This document shows, one piece after another, positions 45,600 to 59,743 of a stretch of 64,000 bases of DNA. The DNA is from Magnolia sinica (taxonomy: Eukaryota > Streptophyta > Magnoliopsida > Magnoliales > Magnoliaceae). The position numbers and the translations under genes were made by a program. Each line of letters opens with the position of its first letter. The first letter of the stretch is position 1. The stretch lies in assembly GCF_029962835.1 (NCBI RefSeq), contig NC_080588.1, positions 65,806,001-65,870,000 of the forward strand, in the 5' to 3' direction. The notes under the pieces were generated by a model. It saw nothing but the letters and a program-made list of their open reading frames with translations, did not search any database and had not been told where the DNA came from.

Positions 45600-46137
45600 A
45601 TGCGGATTGCATACTGACCCTGTCAGTAACCAGGTCGCTACTGGTCAGTGCTTTGTGGGCTCCACCATGATTTATGTGTTTTATCCACACTCTCCATCCA
45701 TTTTTCGAGATCAATTTAGGTTATAATAAAAAAAATGAGATGGGTTCAAATCTCAGGTGGACCACACCACAGGAAAACAGTTTTGATTGAACGCCTGCCA
45801 CTAAAAACCTCCTAGGGTCCACTATAATGTTTATTTACCATCCAACCTATTGATTACGTCCCACAGACCTGGATGAAGGGAAAACATAAATATCAGCTTG
45901 ATTCAAAACTTTTGCGGCCCCAAGAAGTTTTAAATGGTGGCCATTCAATCACTACTGTTTCTAGTGGTGTGGTCCATCTGACATTTGTATCAGCTTAATT
46001 TTTTTAATAGTTGCCTAAAATGAACTGGAAAAAACGGATGAACGGTGTAGATAGAAGATACTTACATCAAGGTGGGCCCCACAGTCAGGGATCCACCTAC
46101 CTTGGTGGATCCGGGGTTCCACCAAAGCCGCGTCCCC
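45600..46137. mobile_element. Mutator-type MITE, ~540 bp
   Basis: 9-bp duplication AATAATTGG (45591-45599, 46138-46146). Inner inverted text GGGCTCCACCATGATTTATG against CATCAAGGTGGGCCCCACAG. Terminal words ATGCGGATTGC and GCCGCGTCCCC are inverted but diverged. Same family and length as 16439, 33930 and 46212. Confidence 0.82.
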
Positions 46138-46211
46138 AATAATTGGCTTAAGAACTTCACGTGATTGGCTGTGTTCTAAACGAATCATTAGTTAGAAGGG
46201 TAGGAATTAGG

Positions 46212-46743
46212 GGGACGAGGATTGCGTCCTACCCCCTCCCGGATAATCCGTCCGGGCAGGGATATGTGGGGCCCACCGTGATGTAAGTATTTTATCTACG
46301 CCGTTAATCATTTTTTTTCAGATCATTTTAATGAACGATACAAAAAATGAGGCAGATCCAGTGCTTAAGTGGACCACATCAAAGGAAGCTGCCATGATAA
46401 TGACACTCACCGTTGAAACCTTTCTAAGGGCCACCCTGATTTTTTATTTTTTTTACCATCAAACCTATTAATGAGGTCATGCAGACGTGGATGAAGTGAA
46501 AACACAAATATCAGTTTGATCCGAAACTTCTCCAGCTCCCAAGAAGTTTTTAATGGTGAACGTTAAATGCCCACTTTGTGGTCCACTTAAACCCTGGACC
46601 TGTCTCATTTTTTGTATCGTTCATTAAAATGATCTGAAAAAAATGATTAACGACGTGGATAAAACGCTTACATCACTTTGGGTCCCACAGATCCCTGCCC
46701 GCACACATTACCGTCCTGGCGGGGTAGGACGCAATCCGCGTCC
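46212..46743. mobile_element. Mutator-type MITE, 532 bp
   Basis: Exact 9-bp duplication GGAATTAGG (46203-46211, 46744-46752). Ends GGGACGAGGATTGCGTCCTA and TAGGACGCAATCCGCGTCC are inverted, and inner text GGGGCCCACCGTGATGTAAG is inverted against CTTACATCACTTTGGGTCCC. Closest to the copy at 16439-16977. Lies 75 bp from the previous copy. Confidence 0.9.
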
Positions 46744-46974
46744 GGAATTAGGATGCCCACTAGGCCCTTTTTTCATTGACCAAATTGCCCTTGTATTGCG
46801 TGTCAAAATTGTAATATTAAGACAATTACTGTAGGCTGTGAGAGGACGTGGACGTAACTTGTAAAGAATCTCAGGCCATCTTGGACGGGACTGCTTTACC
46901 TGCGGCACATTTTTTGTACCTTCATATTTTTCATTCCCAAATTACCCCTGAAATCTTTTTGGTTATAGAAAATT

Positions 46975-47050
46975 TCAAGTCAACTTGGAACTCGATCGGG
47001 TCAACTCAGAACTCGACCGAGTCAGCAAGAAACTCAACTGAGTCAACTCA
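46975..47050. repeat. 21-bp imperfect tandem repeat
   Basis: About three units of the form GTCAACTCAGAACTCGACCGA. Resembles the GACTC/GAGTC-rich repeats at 8450-8845 and 57690-57870. Confidence 0.6.
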
Positions 47051-47059
47051 GATGGCACC

Positions 47060-47900
47060 AAAACTTGCAGAATTTATTAGCAAATCGCCTCACATGATGT
47101 TGTTGAGTTCAATTCAAATTTTTTAACATCACATCATAAGATCCTGACCATCCATTTCATTCAGAAGACATTTCATTGGATGCCATTAAAAAGAAACCCC
47201 ACACGAAATGGATCATTCTAACATCCGATCAATAGCCTATATGGACGATCAAGATCATCTGCATCAAAATAGGTCTGATTAGCAACTTGAAAATTTTATT
47301 CAATAGGCCCCATCATGGATCCATTATGGTTCTAAGACATTGCTTTTGCTAGGCCATCCTAGCCATCCCATTTGTGGCTTGAAAAATGAACGGTGATTTG
47401 ATCATCCCATTAGTTTGATTTTGTAAAGGTAATAAATGAAACAGATGTCTTCTAATAGATGGTATGGATTTTATGATTAGGGTGTCAAGCGTCGTGATAG
47501 AATACATACCACCGCACCACATGATTATATATATATTTATTTATTTATTTTTGAGTTTGCACATCTGTAGCATTTCTATCATTCCATGTGGTTGGCTCCT
47601 TCATTGATGGGTTAGGGTGTGGAATTCCTTGACAATAGGCCTTCACCATTGCATCGGTTGCATGTGAGGAATAGTTGCGCAAAAAATGGATACTTGTCCA
47701 CATTTATTGAGAGAATTTGCTAGTATTAGAGGGCTAAGATTGTTTTATAGTTCTTGGGTTGCTTTACATCAATGTGAAGGCCCACTAAATCATTGATCAT
47801 CAACACTATACACATGACCTAAATGTGTTAGTTTGCACAAGCTAAGTTCCATCAACAATCCGAGATGGGGAATGTCACAAATATTCCGTGTTGGAAGATC
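47060..47900. other. intergenic, no gene seen
   Basis: AT-rich DNA up to the Copia LTR. No exon or clear element ends were recognised. Confidence 0.5.
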
Positions 47901-47905
47901 CTAAG

Positions 47906-50900
47906 TGTTGGGGACCGTTGCAAAAAACCTTAGGATCTAGCCTCTCAAAAACACCAGAATTATGAGATAATAAAGTAATGAAATAAATCAAAGCATAAAC
48001 TATACGACACAAGAGATTTTTACGTGGAAAACCCTCAAAGCGGGAAAAACCACGGGACCTAGTTCAGAGCAATAATCCACTATGAAGAAGAACGTTACAA
48101 TTGATCACAAGCACACCCCGCTTGGATCAAACCTTCTTCACTCACGCAAGAGCGGATGAACAATAAGAGAATAAAGAAAAATGGAGAGACCTCACCGATC
48201 ACAAGGATGTAGAAGTGCTGAGATGTCGAGTGAAGAGTAGATCACCTTTACGAGCAGGACCTCTCTTCCACAAGATTCCTCTTTCTCTCTCTCACACACC
48301 TTTGATAACCCTAAACCCTTTAACAAACATTTGCAAAGCTTTAGGAAGCTCTTTTGCATTCCCTAGAACAGCCCTAGGGACTCCTATTTATAGTTTAGGC
48401 AACTCCCTTTCGCACCTCTTGCGAAATCACCTCAAATTTTACGCAATTCGCACAAAATCCGGACATGAATCTGCGTAACCTCGACGGGTCGATCAGGGTC
48501 CTCGACCAGTCAGTGGCCCACTCGACTGATCGAGCACCTCCCTCGACTGGTCGAGCACCACGGAGTTCTAAACCAATTTGCTCACTGGACTTTGAGTTGA
48601 GCACCACTCGACCGGTCGAGTGAGCGCGTTCTCTCCTCTTTCAAATGAGGAAAAATCCACTAAATCTCCTCCTTTCCAACTCAAGAAGAATTTGTTTTCT
48701 TCAAGCCAGTCCGGTTTCTACAAACCTCAAATTTGCCATTGAGCAAAGCCTTGGTCATCATGTCTGACCCATTATCGTCTGTGTAGACCTTCTCAAGCTA
48801 TAACACCTTACGTTCCAAAGTATCCCTGATCCAGTGATACCGAATCTTTATGTGCTTCAACTTGGAGTGCTGACTTGGATTCTTGCTCAAGTGTATAGCA
48901 CTTTAACTATCGCAATAGACCACGTGTTCCTCCTACTTCAAGCTAAGTTTTTGTAAGAACATCTTCATCCAAAGCATCTCTTTACATGCCTCTATGACTG
49001 CAATGTACTCGGCCTCTGTCGTCGACAATGTTACGACCTTATGTAGCTTGCTCTACCAAGAGACCGCTCTTCTTGCAAACGTGAACATGAATCTCAATGT
49101 AGACTTCCTGGAGTCTATGTCACCTGCCATATATGCATCTGTGTAGCCCTCTAACATAGGTTTTTCGTCACCATAACATATGCTCAACCTGGATGAACCT
49201 CTTAAATACCGCAGTATCCATTTCACCGTTGCCCAATGTTATTTGCCAGGATTAGAAAGATACCGGCTGATAACATTAATCGCATATGCTATGTCTGGGC
49301 GCGTGCACACCATATCATCTATCAAATTTCCTACCACTGATGCGTAGGGTATCTTTTGCATCTTATCCACATCTGCATTCGTCTTGGGACACTGTCTGTC
49401 GTTCAATCTGAAGTGACCATCCAGTGAAGTACTGATCGACTTCGCTACATTCATATTGAATTGCTCTATGACTTTCTCAATATACCGCTCTTGTGACAGT
49501 CAAAGCTTCCTACTGCTTCTGTCACGAGTTATCTTTATTCCTAAGATTTGCTTAGCTGGGCCTATGTTTTTCATCGCAAACGACTTGCCCAACTTCTGTT
49601 TCAGCCTGTCAATCTTTTTGATGTCTTTTTCCATGATGAGCATGTCATCAACATATAACAGCAGAACTAAGAAATCACCATTTAAGAACTTGCGCATGAA
49701 CACACAGTGGTCCGACTCTGTTCTATCATATCCATGCTTTAACATGAACGAGTCGAACTTCTTCTCGTGGAGCTTGTTGCAACCCATACAAGCTCTTCCT
49801 TGGCCTACATACCATATACTCTTTGCCCTTGACTTCGAACCCTTATGGTTGATGCATGTAGATCTCTTCTTCCAGGTCACCATGGAGAAAGACAGTCTTA
49901 ACATCTAACTGCTCTATCTTTAGATTCATGCTAGCCGCCAATCCAAGTAACACCCATATAATGTCATCTTCACCACTGGTGAGAATATCTCCTTGAAGTC
50001 TATACCTTTCCTCTAATCAAACCCTTTCATCACAAGTCTAGCCTTGAACCACGTTTGTGAATTCTTCTACTCAACTTTCCTTCTGAACACCCACTTGTTG
50101 GTTAGAGCTTTCTTGCCCTTAGGGAATTTCATCATATCATAGGTGTGATTCTTATGCAATAATTCCATCTCCTCTTACATAGTTTTCAACCACTCCCCCT
50201 TATACTCGTCGGCTAGGGCCTCAGAATAATCTTCCCCTATCAGTGAGTATAATGTACTCATGCGGTGAATACCTCTTGGACGGCTGTCCGTCCCTAGATG
50301 ACCTCCTCACCCGTGGCTCAACAGGTGAATCAAGTGGGGGCTGCTCCTTTGATCCATCTTCTGTAGGAACTCCCTCATCCTCTGCACCTTATTGTACTCT
50401 CCCATCATCAAGCACCATAGGAGGAATAACTGGATCTATATCCTCTAGCTTACTTGAACTAGACTGGGTCTTCTCTAGCTTACAAATGTCTTCTATACAC
50501 TGATCTTCAAAGAAAACCACATCTCTGCTCCTGACGAGCTTCTTCTCAGTCGGATCCCATAATTTGTAACCGAACTTTTAATCACCGTACCCTAATAACA
50601 CACATTGCCTAATCTTCATATCGAGCTTGAACCTCTCATCCTTTGGTACATGAATGGATCCCTTGCATCAAAACACCCTCAGATGACTGTACGATAGATC
50701 TCGTCCAGTCCACATCTTCTCGGGTACTTCTCCATTCATGTGCTCAGCCACAGAATCACCATCTTTGAACTTGAGATTCACAAGTCATCTTATTAGAAAA
50801 TTTTTATTGCCAGCTGTCTTCCTCTCATACAGCCCTTGTAGTTTCAGTCATAGGCTAGCGGCTGAGGTCTCCATAGACACATGGTGGAATACAAAATCGT

Positions 50901-51923
50901 CCAGCCATTGTCTAATAAACCCCATCGTCTTCTGGTCCAACTTCTTCCAATCATCATCTAATATATCCTTTGACTTTGCTGATATGCCTTGAACTGGAGA
51001 ATACAAGTCCTTGCAATAAAGCAAGTCCTCCATCTTAGCCTTTCATATGGTCCAGTTAAAACTATTGAGACTAATTATCCTTGATGAGCCACCTTCCATA
51101 ATTCAAAACCGATCCCACTCCAATTAACCAACCTAAATGCTCTAATACCACTTTGTTGGATGTCGTTGTATAAAACCTTAAGATCTAGTCTCCTAAAAAC
51201 ACCAGAATTATGTGATAATAAAGCAATGAAATAAATCAAAGTATACACCACACAACACGAGATTTTTATATGGAAAAACCTCAAAGAGGTAAAAACCACG
51301 GGACCTAGTCCATAACAACAATCCACAATGAAGCAGAACGTTACAACTGATTACAAGCACACACCACTTGGATCAAACCTTCTTTACTTACGCAGGAGCG
51401 GATGAACAGTAAGAGAATAAAGAAAAACGGAGAAATCTCATCGATCATGAGGACGTAAAAGCGCTGAGATGTCGAGTGCAAAGTACATCACCTCTACGAG
51501 CAAAACCTCTCTTCCACAAGCTTCCTCTATCTCTTTCTTTCTTTCTCTCTCTCTTTCTCACCTTTGATAGCCCTAAACCCTTTAACAAGCCCTTGGAAAG
51601 CTTTAGGAAACTCTCTTGTATTCCCTAGAACAGCCCTAGAGACCCATATTTATACTTTAAGCAACTCCCTTTCGCACCTCTGGCGAAATCGCATCAAATT
51701 TACGCAGTTCGCACAAAATCCGGACATGAATATGCGTAACCTCGACTAGTCGAGCAGGGTCTTCGACTAGTCAACTGGCCCATTTGACTAGTCGAGCACC
51801 TCCTTCAACTAGTCGAGTACCACGGAGTTCCAAACCAATTTGCTCGCTAGATTTAAGTTGAGTACCACTCGACCGGTTGAATGAGTGCATTCTCTCCTCT
51901 TTCTGAGGAGGAAAAACTCATCA
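47906..51923 (-). mobile_element. Copia LTR retroelement fossil
   Basis: LTRs of ~760 bp at 47906-48659 and 51154-51923, each starting TGTTGG on the + strand. Read on the - strand: 5' LTR, primer site TGGTATTAGAGC, gag text (51033 leftwards), polymerase text with RT (49904-49500, YVDDM present) and RNase H region (49454-48770), purine tract GGAAAGGAGGAGA, 3' LTR. The interior is about 2.5 kb, shorter than a normal Copia, so it has internal loss as well as several frame breaks. The LTRs differ at roughly one base in eight by eye: old. Flanking 5-mers CTAAG/CAAAG are similar, not identical. Confidence 0.9.
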
Positions 51924-51929
51924 CAAAGG

Positions 51930-52680
51930 GCTCAATCAAGAGCTTGGATTTGAAATGCATTGGAATCTATATCACAATTACATTAGAATCACTATGATTC
52001 CGAATCCTGATCTAAAATACATTAGAATCTAAATCTTTCGTTTGAGAGCTTATATTGAGAAGGCATTGAAATTCTCCAATATATTTATATATTTACATGA
52101 CTCAAATTTAATTAATTAAATTAGCTTTTATGTACTAAATTAGTATATATATGTGATATTTGATGAAATGATTATAATAATTAAGCCCACTAATATATAT
52201 ACACACACTTTGACCAGAAATTTTTTTTTTGAGCTTTAGATGGTCCACAAATGCAATGATCACAAATAAGTGCTTCACCAATATTTTTGAATCGTTCATT
52301 TAGATGTCCAACATTTGGATGGTTCATATCACTCTATTAATATAATTTTAGTGTTGTAATCGATAATTGAATAGTTTTCAGGTGTTATACGACTCCATGT
52401 ATCCAATAGATTAGTAGCATAGAGACACTTTTGCGAGGTATGTGACTCTCCTGACCTTAAAAAGTAGGTAAAAAAAAAAAAAGCATTTCTTTTGTATTAC
52501 CTCGAACTCTCAGTATTTTGTTGAGATTTTGAAACACACTAAGATGATAGATTTGGAATACCTCTGATTCTATTTATCTTCAAATGTAAGGCTACTAAAC
52601 ATAAAAAAGCAACTATTTAGATTTGAAATACACCAATTTACCACCAAATCCAAGGTGACAAACAAAGTGTAAGCCTTCAA
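51930..52680. repeat. MITE-like repeat, related to 25284-25940
   Basis: Colinear with the copy at 25284-25940 (AAATGCATTGGAATC, AAATTCTCCAATATATTTA, then GGTCCACAAATGCAATGATC). Diverged and longer through AT-rich insertions. Non-coding. Confidence 0.55.
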
Positions 52681-54269
52681 TGAGTGATTTGAAATAAAAA
52701 ATTTACTAAGAAAATACACCATATTAGAAAATGACCCTAAAGTTAGGATCTGTTATGGAAAAACACTCCTATATGATTAATGTAAGTGAGACTAAATCAT
52801 AAAAGAAAATGGCCAAATAAAAGTTAAATGAGCCAAATCAAAACAAGAAAAAAAAAAAACACAATAATTTATATAATTCTACACTACGTTTTTTTTCATA
52901 GAACAATAATACAAAATTTTATTTTTCACTAAAAATAAGATAAATGAAAATACAAAACTTACCTCTTCTCTACCCATACAGAAAACTTGATACTAAAGAA
53001 TTTCTTAAAAAATAAAATAATGGATTAGAGTATCCTCTCTATACACGCGCTCTTTTAATGTAGATAACATCACAAGAGAGAGCACATTACAACCCCTAGA
53101 GAAAGGAGGCTTCACATATGTATAGACATGCGAACTATAGATGCATGGACGTAGAAAGAGGAAACTTAGACTTAACAAAAATCTTGCTGTCTAAAAGACC
53201 CATTTATACACATGTATCAAGTTAAAAGTTATAATTGTTTGGCATGAAATATTGAGATTTTATGCTTGAGGAAGAACATAAATTGCACCTACTTGTATTT
53301 CTTTTAACGCATACTGTCTATATTGACGTCTCATCTTTTCTACATTTAGCCTCATGAAGCGTTTAATTAGAAGGATATTATGCGAAAGGTCTATGGACCG
53401 GGTCTACTTCAACGACTATGTGACATTTATTTCATATATCTATTGTATTATATTGTTTTAGAAGGTTAGTCTATTAGATAGGTTAGGACTTAGAAGGTTA
53501 GTCTATTAGATGGATTAGGACTTCGATGGGTCACCAGAAAGAAAATAATAGGCATGTGACACCACTTCTCTTTCTATATGTGGCCTAGGCCCTAGACATA
53601 GACAGATAGGTCAATATTTATAACTTTATATACCTAGTCAGGTCATGCCATAAGACTTATAAGAGTTTTAATATGCGGTCATAAGTTCTTGAGGGTGAAA
53701 TCCCACTGTTGTGAGTCCATTCATTTGGGACTTCCTGCTGCACCCTGTTCAGATGATCTTAACCATTGATGGGAAATGCTAGGGTGACTTGGACGGGTTT
53801 AGATTGAAGAGTCAGCTCGTGAACTAGCTGTGAGATTCGGGCCTTTCATCAGGTGGGACCAGTCTAAAATTAAGGGCAGCCACTCATCAATTGGGCCAGA
53901 GAAATGTTTGAAAACGATATATGACTAGAAAAAAATTGCCCAATGTGTGGTCCATCTGATGAGCAACCCAGACTGATTTTTGGGCCACATCATTTTCAAG
54001 GTGGGTATGCGCCACTCGATGAATGTTCATGATTTCATACACGTGCCAGATTGGGATATGGGCCCATGAGCTGCCTTGTCATCCTTATCCTCACACGTGT
54101 ATCACCTTAGGGTTTATCTTCAACCAATGGACTTTTGCTCGTTGGCGTGCCTGTTGACTGTATCGCATCAATCAAAGATATCCAATGTCTCGAGAAGAAC
54201 ACTTTCGGGTGCTCCCGAAGTGTATGCTACTGGTCATCTTCACGGGAGAAAAACTTTCATACTCTGTCA
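52681..54269. other. intergenic, no gene seen
   Basis: AT-rich DNA (52700-53100) then mixed text. A short direct repeat (GGTTAGTCTATTAGAT) occurs twice near 53463-53512. No exon recognised. Confidence 0.5.
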
Positions 54270-54530
54270 GAGCGTGATGGATGATACGCAGGCACTTAGA
54301 AATAGATGAAAACTGTACACATGACATACAATTCATTCAAATTAAACTTTCAGATTATGTGTACCAGTTTCAACCAAAATTAGGATTGTTTCGTTATTTT
54401 GGCGTCAGATTGGTGAACATTTATTGGATGGTTAAGATTAAAAATATCCAATGGTCTTGTTTCAACGAAAAGTGTCCACGAATCAGCAGTTAGGATTCTT
54501 CAAGCAATCTGAGTCTTGTTTAGTAACTTA
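54270..54530. repeat. dispersed repeat, related to 24790-25100
   Basis: Shares GGCACTTAGAAAT, TTTATTGGATGGTTAAGA and AAGTGTCCACGAATC with 24790-25100 in the same order. Confidence 0.6.
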
Positions 54531-57500
54531 ACGACAGTTGGTTCTACAATTTAGTTGGTTTAATAAAAGTTAATATTTGCCACGTGGACTGTTTCCGTAT
54601 TTCTAAGTGCGTGCGTATCAGGCGTTACACGCAGCAAGAGTATAAAATAACTCCCTCGGGTCGTGATTCAACGAGGGCCACTCGTGTGGTGGGTTGGAAC
54701 ACGTGTCATAGATCCGAGTCATTCATTAAGTAGGGCACAGTGCCAACATGCCATGGACCAAAAATAAATAACATTGGTCCACTGCTTAGGAAGGTCAAGC
54801 TTGTACGGAAAAGAGCGGTTAGAAAAGGAAGTCCAACCGTTCAAATTCAACGTACATGTGTGGTTCACTTGATAAGTGTGCTACCCTGATTTTTCTGTGT
54901 ATGGCGTGCTAACAGTGTTCCCTACCTGATGAATGGCCTGGATCGTTGACACGTATGCTTACTGCCGTGATGCGTGTTCCGCTCACCTCAGTGAATCACG
55001 ACCGTAAACGGGTTCGTAGATGCATTGATGATCACGTATGTTCAAACGTATGAAAAACGACCACGCGTTCGAGCTACATGGATCCCACCCGTAATGTGTA
55101 AGTAGGATCCAAACCGTACATCTGATGCACGTCTCCATATTCACCGTACATCCAAAGAATAATTCTAAGACAACACTTATATGGTACACACCACATGGAT
55201 AAATGTACAATCGCAACTAAAACCTATGTATTCACGGGTTGTGAATAGCCTGAATTTGGGTGTCTATTAATCCTGGTGGGTTTCACCTTATTAATGGATT
55301 GGATGGAATACATACAACGCAGTGGACCCACTTTTCATCTGTAAGTTTCTATCGCAGGCGTCACTCTACCCAATGTCCCATATTTTTCCCCTTTGTGTGG
55401 CCCACCTAAGTTATGGATCATGCCTGCCATGTGGTGCGCATCTAATGAACGGTTTGGATTCACAGTAGCCCCATACAGCTCGACCGTATGGTAATTACGG
55501 TACGCTCGAACTTACGTGGTGATTCTCATCAGGTCATGCCATGGCAGTTTTCGTAATTTAGGACGAAGGAAGGGGCATTTGCTCGAACAACTGGTATGTC
55601 CGAAGTACAGAGCTTCTCTAGGGGCGAATATTCTCCCACCGAATCCGTGTTGGCATACGTTAGCACGGCCCAGTGGGTTTACTCATAAAAATCAACGGAG
55701 AGGGTTGACCAAGATCAACGGTTGGAGTCAAATGGATTCTCATCCGACGGCTAAAAACACGAAGATGGTTTCTCCGTTAGAATTGGTCGGTTAAAGCTGG
55801 CAATACCGCAAGCTGCACCGCATTTTTGGTTGAACTATAAAATACCCTCCACAACTATCTATTGTTTCATGAAGAGGATGATACGTACGTGTAACTTTAC
55901 ACGTGCCACACGTGTTAAACTGCATTGCGTAGGGGGCCCTCACCATCCGAACCGTTCATCAGCTGAGCGCCACATGTCATGGTCAGTAATTAAAGGTAAT
56001 CTTAAGGATCCACACCAAACGAAACAACGGGGAGCACTGGGATTCTGGGAAGGGGCAAGCCCAACGTACTCACTTGCAGATTGAGCGTGGGCCTCAACAT
56101 GCTCTGTATATGCCATCCAATACAATAGTCAGATCCTAGATATCAAGATGAAGGGACAACGGAAACATCAGGCCATTAAATAAATCAGGTGGGCCACACT
56201 GCGAATTTAGAGATTGTAGTCATGATTTTACAATATTTTCTGTAGTGTATCTCACCTGAATTTTATTTCAGCTTGATTTGTGGGATACAGGGTGGAAATG
56301 ATGCGTAAAATATGATTCATGGTTTGCATTTTAGTGTGGGCCCAAAGAAGCTCCAACTTGCAGGAACTTGCATACGTAGGCATCTCATCATTTAGATGTA
56401 ACATCACTATGCCTTTTTATTCATTTTAAATTTACAACAAGCATGATGCATGGGATGGAGGTGGAAACATACAATGAAAAAGATTATTCATAACATAAAG
56501 GTGTAGATTACACAGATATTATGGAACCCAGAGTGAGATGGGTGCTGGTGGACCTACATCCATAACCTTTGAGGCTTTGATTACTCTTAGCGACCACCTT
56601 GTAAAACCTCTTTAACCCTTGACATGGCCCAATGAAAAATGACTCTCTCTCACACACACACACACGCACACATATATATATTACGGGAAGGAAGGAGGGA
56701 AGATGCATGTTATGTTATTTTTCCATGTAAAATCTAGGTTGTTGGGAAGTATTTTACCTATTACATATAAACAATAAGTTGCTAACCGAGGCATGCTGAC
56801 ATGTGCACATGTGCACATGCATACCTTTGCACATGTGTCATAAGCCTCTAATCTTAGCAGTACATGTGATGTGGAATCCCATGAAACTTCAAGGAATGAA
56901 TTTTCATACTAATTATAAAACTTTAGTAGGCCGTAGAAAAGAAATATACAAATCAAGGGAGGATTTTTTTTTTTTTTTTTTTAATAGCCCACCAAAGTTT
57001 TGGATCAAAGTAAATGTTAGGTCCTCAAGTTTCATGAGGTGCTGCATCACGTGGACCGTTCAGATTTTGAACTAACATAGCGTATGAAGAGTTCTCAAAA
57101 AATTCTCACGATCTTCCATGCAAATTAGTGCGCAGCTGAGCATTCGGCTTACTAACCTTACTAGCCAACCATGTCCATCTAAATTACTAAAATACCTCTA
57201 AATTCATTTTAAATATCTCACCATATCCTTCTAATATTCAAAGTTTGGTGCTCTTATTGAAATAATGGCATGGGTAAAAATGTCCCCACCATTCACATTA
57301 TATACATTAGAGATTTTAATTGTTAAATAGCGATTTGACCTACACCAAGGCTCACTTGGTCCCATCTGGTCCAGTCAACTCGAAAATTTGAAGTGCGGGG
57401 CACGCTATGCCCAGTTGAGACATCCCACAAATATTCAAACCGCTTACGTGTGTGTGACAATAAAAAATCAAATGATCAAAACAAAAATAACCTTTTTGGT

Positions 57501-59743
57501 CGGACAGATCACATCCAATGAGAAAAAAAGAAGAAGTTTGATGAACGGTTAGCACTGCCCGATTAAGGTGACCTTCAAGCTACGGCTGGTCGAAGTCGGG
57601 GCCTATTAGATAAACCATCCCGATGGTATTCTTGTCCACTAAAATGAACTTTTTCCAATTAGCCTCGTTCAATTTGTTGCTCTATGGTAGGGTTTTATGA
57701 CTCGGAGCCTTATTCTATGAGTTGACTCGGACTAACTAGACCTAATCCAGTTCAACACCACAACTCAGAATTATAAAAAAGAGCTAACTCAGCCCAACTC
57801 ATCCGAGTCACCCCAACTTGCCCGACTCGACTCAGAACCCAACGAGTCGAACCGCTGAGTCTTAAAACCATGCAGCCCATGGTATTACTACTCTCAAGCT
57901 GGAAAATGTGGTGGCAAATTCTGAAATTTCTCTAAAAAACAAGGGTCTTTAAATATCTTATACCTGAGAGGGTTTCCTTGATGTTGCCTTGCTAGTAACC
58001 AACAAGGAGAGGGACGAAAATGAAGGCTAGCTCCGCCCATTATTTTACAAAAATAAATAAATAAACAAATGGCCACCAAATAAATAAATTAATAATAATT
58101 AATAATTAATTAATTACATGAGAAACCTTCTTCCATCTCATGCTTTTCCATTTCCCACATCTTCCCACCTAAGGTACCGAAATTCAAGTCAAACCCTTTC
58201 TTAGTGGGCCTAAGATCACAAGCTCCTCGGGGACTTGGAGCTTGAGAAAATGTTTCTCAGACATCGGAGGAGGTGATCTGATGGTCAATGATTTATATGC
58301 AGTACTCAAGAACGACAAGAGGGTCAATGAGTCTTTTCTCGAAGCGCACGAAAATCAATGGTTAGTCATATTGGCTCACTTAATTTTTATTTTTGAGCCA
58401 TTAAAAGAAGAGCTCACTTCAAATTCCATGCTATATCTAATTTTAGCGATGGGGAGTCGATGATAATCTTTTTATCTTTTTTTATGTTATGAAGATGGCC
58501 GATCGAAGCCGATAGATGGTTGAGAAATTGGCCGGAGATTAATCTTGACACGACGATCGGGTGCATGTGGCGTATAATGGTGGTTAATTTGGTACTTTTG
58601 TGTGGATGACTTCCAACGTGATTTTTGATTGAATTTGTTGATGGAAGGATTGAAGGAGAGTTGGATCAGTTCAACGGATGGATTAAAGATGGGGTTTTCT
58701 TGGATCACGAGTTTCGTTAGCTATTGATGATTTCGGACACTAATGATAGTTGAAATACGAATGCTTGAATTTTGGGTGTCCAAAGGAGTTAATTAGCTTG
58801 ATTTTGGAGAATTATTGGGTGGAGATGGATGGATATCCATGTGGGTAAGATCAGATGGCCTTTGATTCAACAAGGGTGGGATTTCTCCTTTGCATTTTGT
58901 CAATTCTCATTATTTATACGATTTGCACACAAGAAGGTATGTGTTTTTATGTTTATTTTTTATATCGTTTACATCTTTTTTTTTTTGGGCAATCTCAATT
59001 TCTTGAAGGTTGTGGACGTCTAAATCGATTCATATAAAAAATGAATAATATAGTCCCATAGAAATCTCTGGTTTTGAATCCATACAAGACAATTAGTTAT
59101 CTAGATGATTGATTTGATGGCTCCTGCATGGACAGATCATATGCCATAAAACTTCCAGTTGGAAGATCCTAGCTATCTGATCTTTGGCCTCTTTTATTTT
59201 GAATATTGACCGTTGATGTATTTGTTTCCTTAAGTGTCTATTTCCAGGCCACTGATGGGAGAGTTGGGATTGTCCTGACAGCAGATTTTTTATGCTTGAT
59301 CTGTCCATGGTGGAAGGTATCAAATGAATGGTCTGGATCACCAGACGGTGGACCCTACCCATAGATACACAAGGCCTGAAAATAAATACACATGCTGTGG
59401 TTGAGTGGATCGGTAATTTTTCAGGCAAAAATAAATCTATTTGGGAGAATATCTCAATATTTAGTTAAATTTCTGAGATAGTAATTAAGCACTCTATCTA
59501 CATGTACGTGGAACTAATATATGAGATCTGGACCTGTTATCTCTTGGTTCTTAATGTGGATGGGCCGTAACCCAAAAATCATATTGATCGGAAGATCGTA
59601 GCCATCGATTGGAGGGAATTAGAGCAATTGGAAGGAAGTCCATCAATAGATTACTAGGATAGTCCAGCTCATGTTATTTTGGAGATGGCCCGTCCATGAT
59701 AGGGCTGGTAAAGTGGATTCATGGTTTGCTAGTTATGCCAGGA
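54531..59743. other. intergenic, no gene seen
   Basis: No exon recognised. A 12-bp inverted pair GGTCGTGATTCA / TGAATCACGACC lies at about 54659 and 54993. GACTC-rich repeat text occurs at 57690-57870, and a (TC)(AC)(TA) microsatellite at 56642-56680. The frame at 58242-58463 has no family signature. Confidence 0.5.

Noticed and set aside
58242-58463. 73-residue frame MRKCFSDIGGGDLM...
   Set aside because: No family signature, no splice context and no neighbouring exon.
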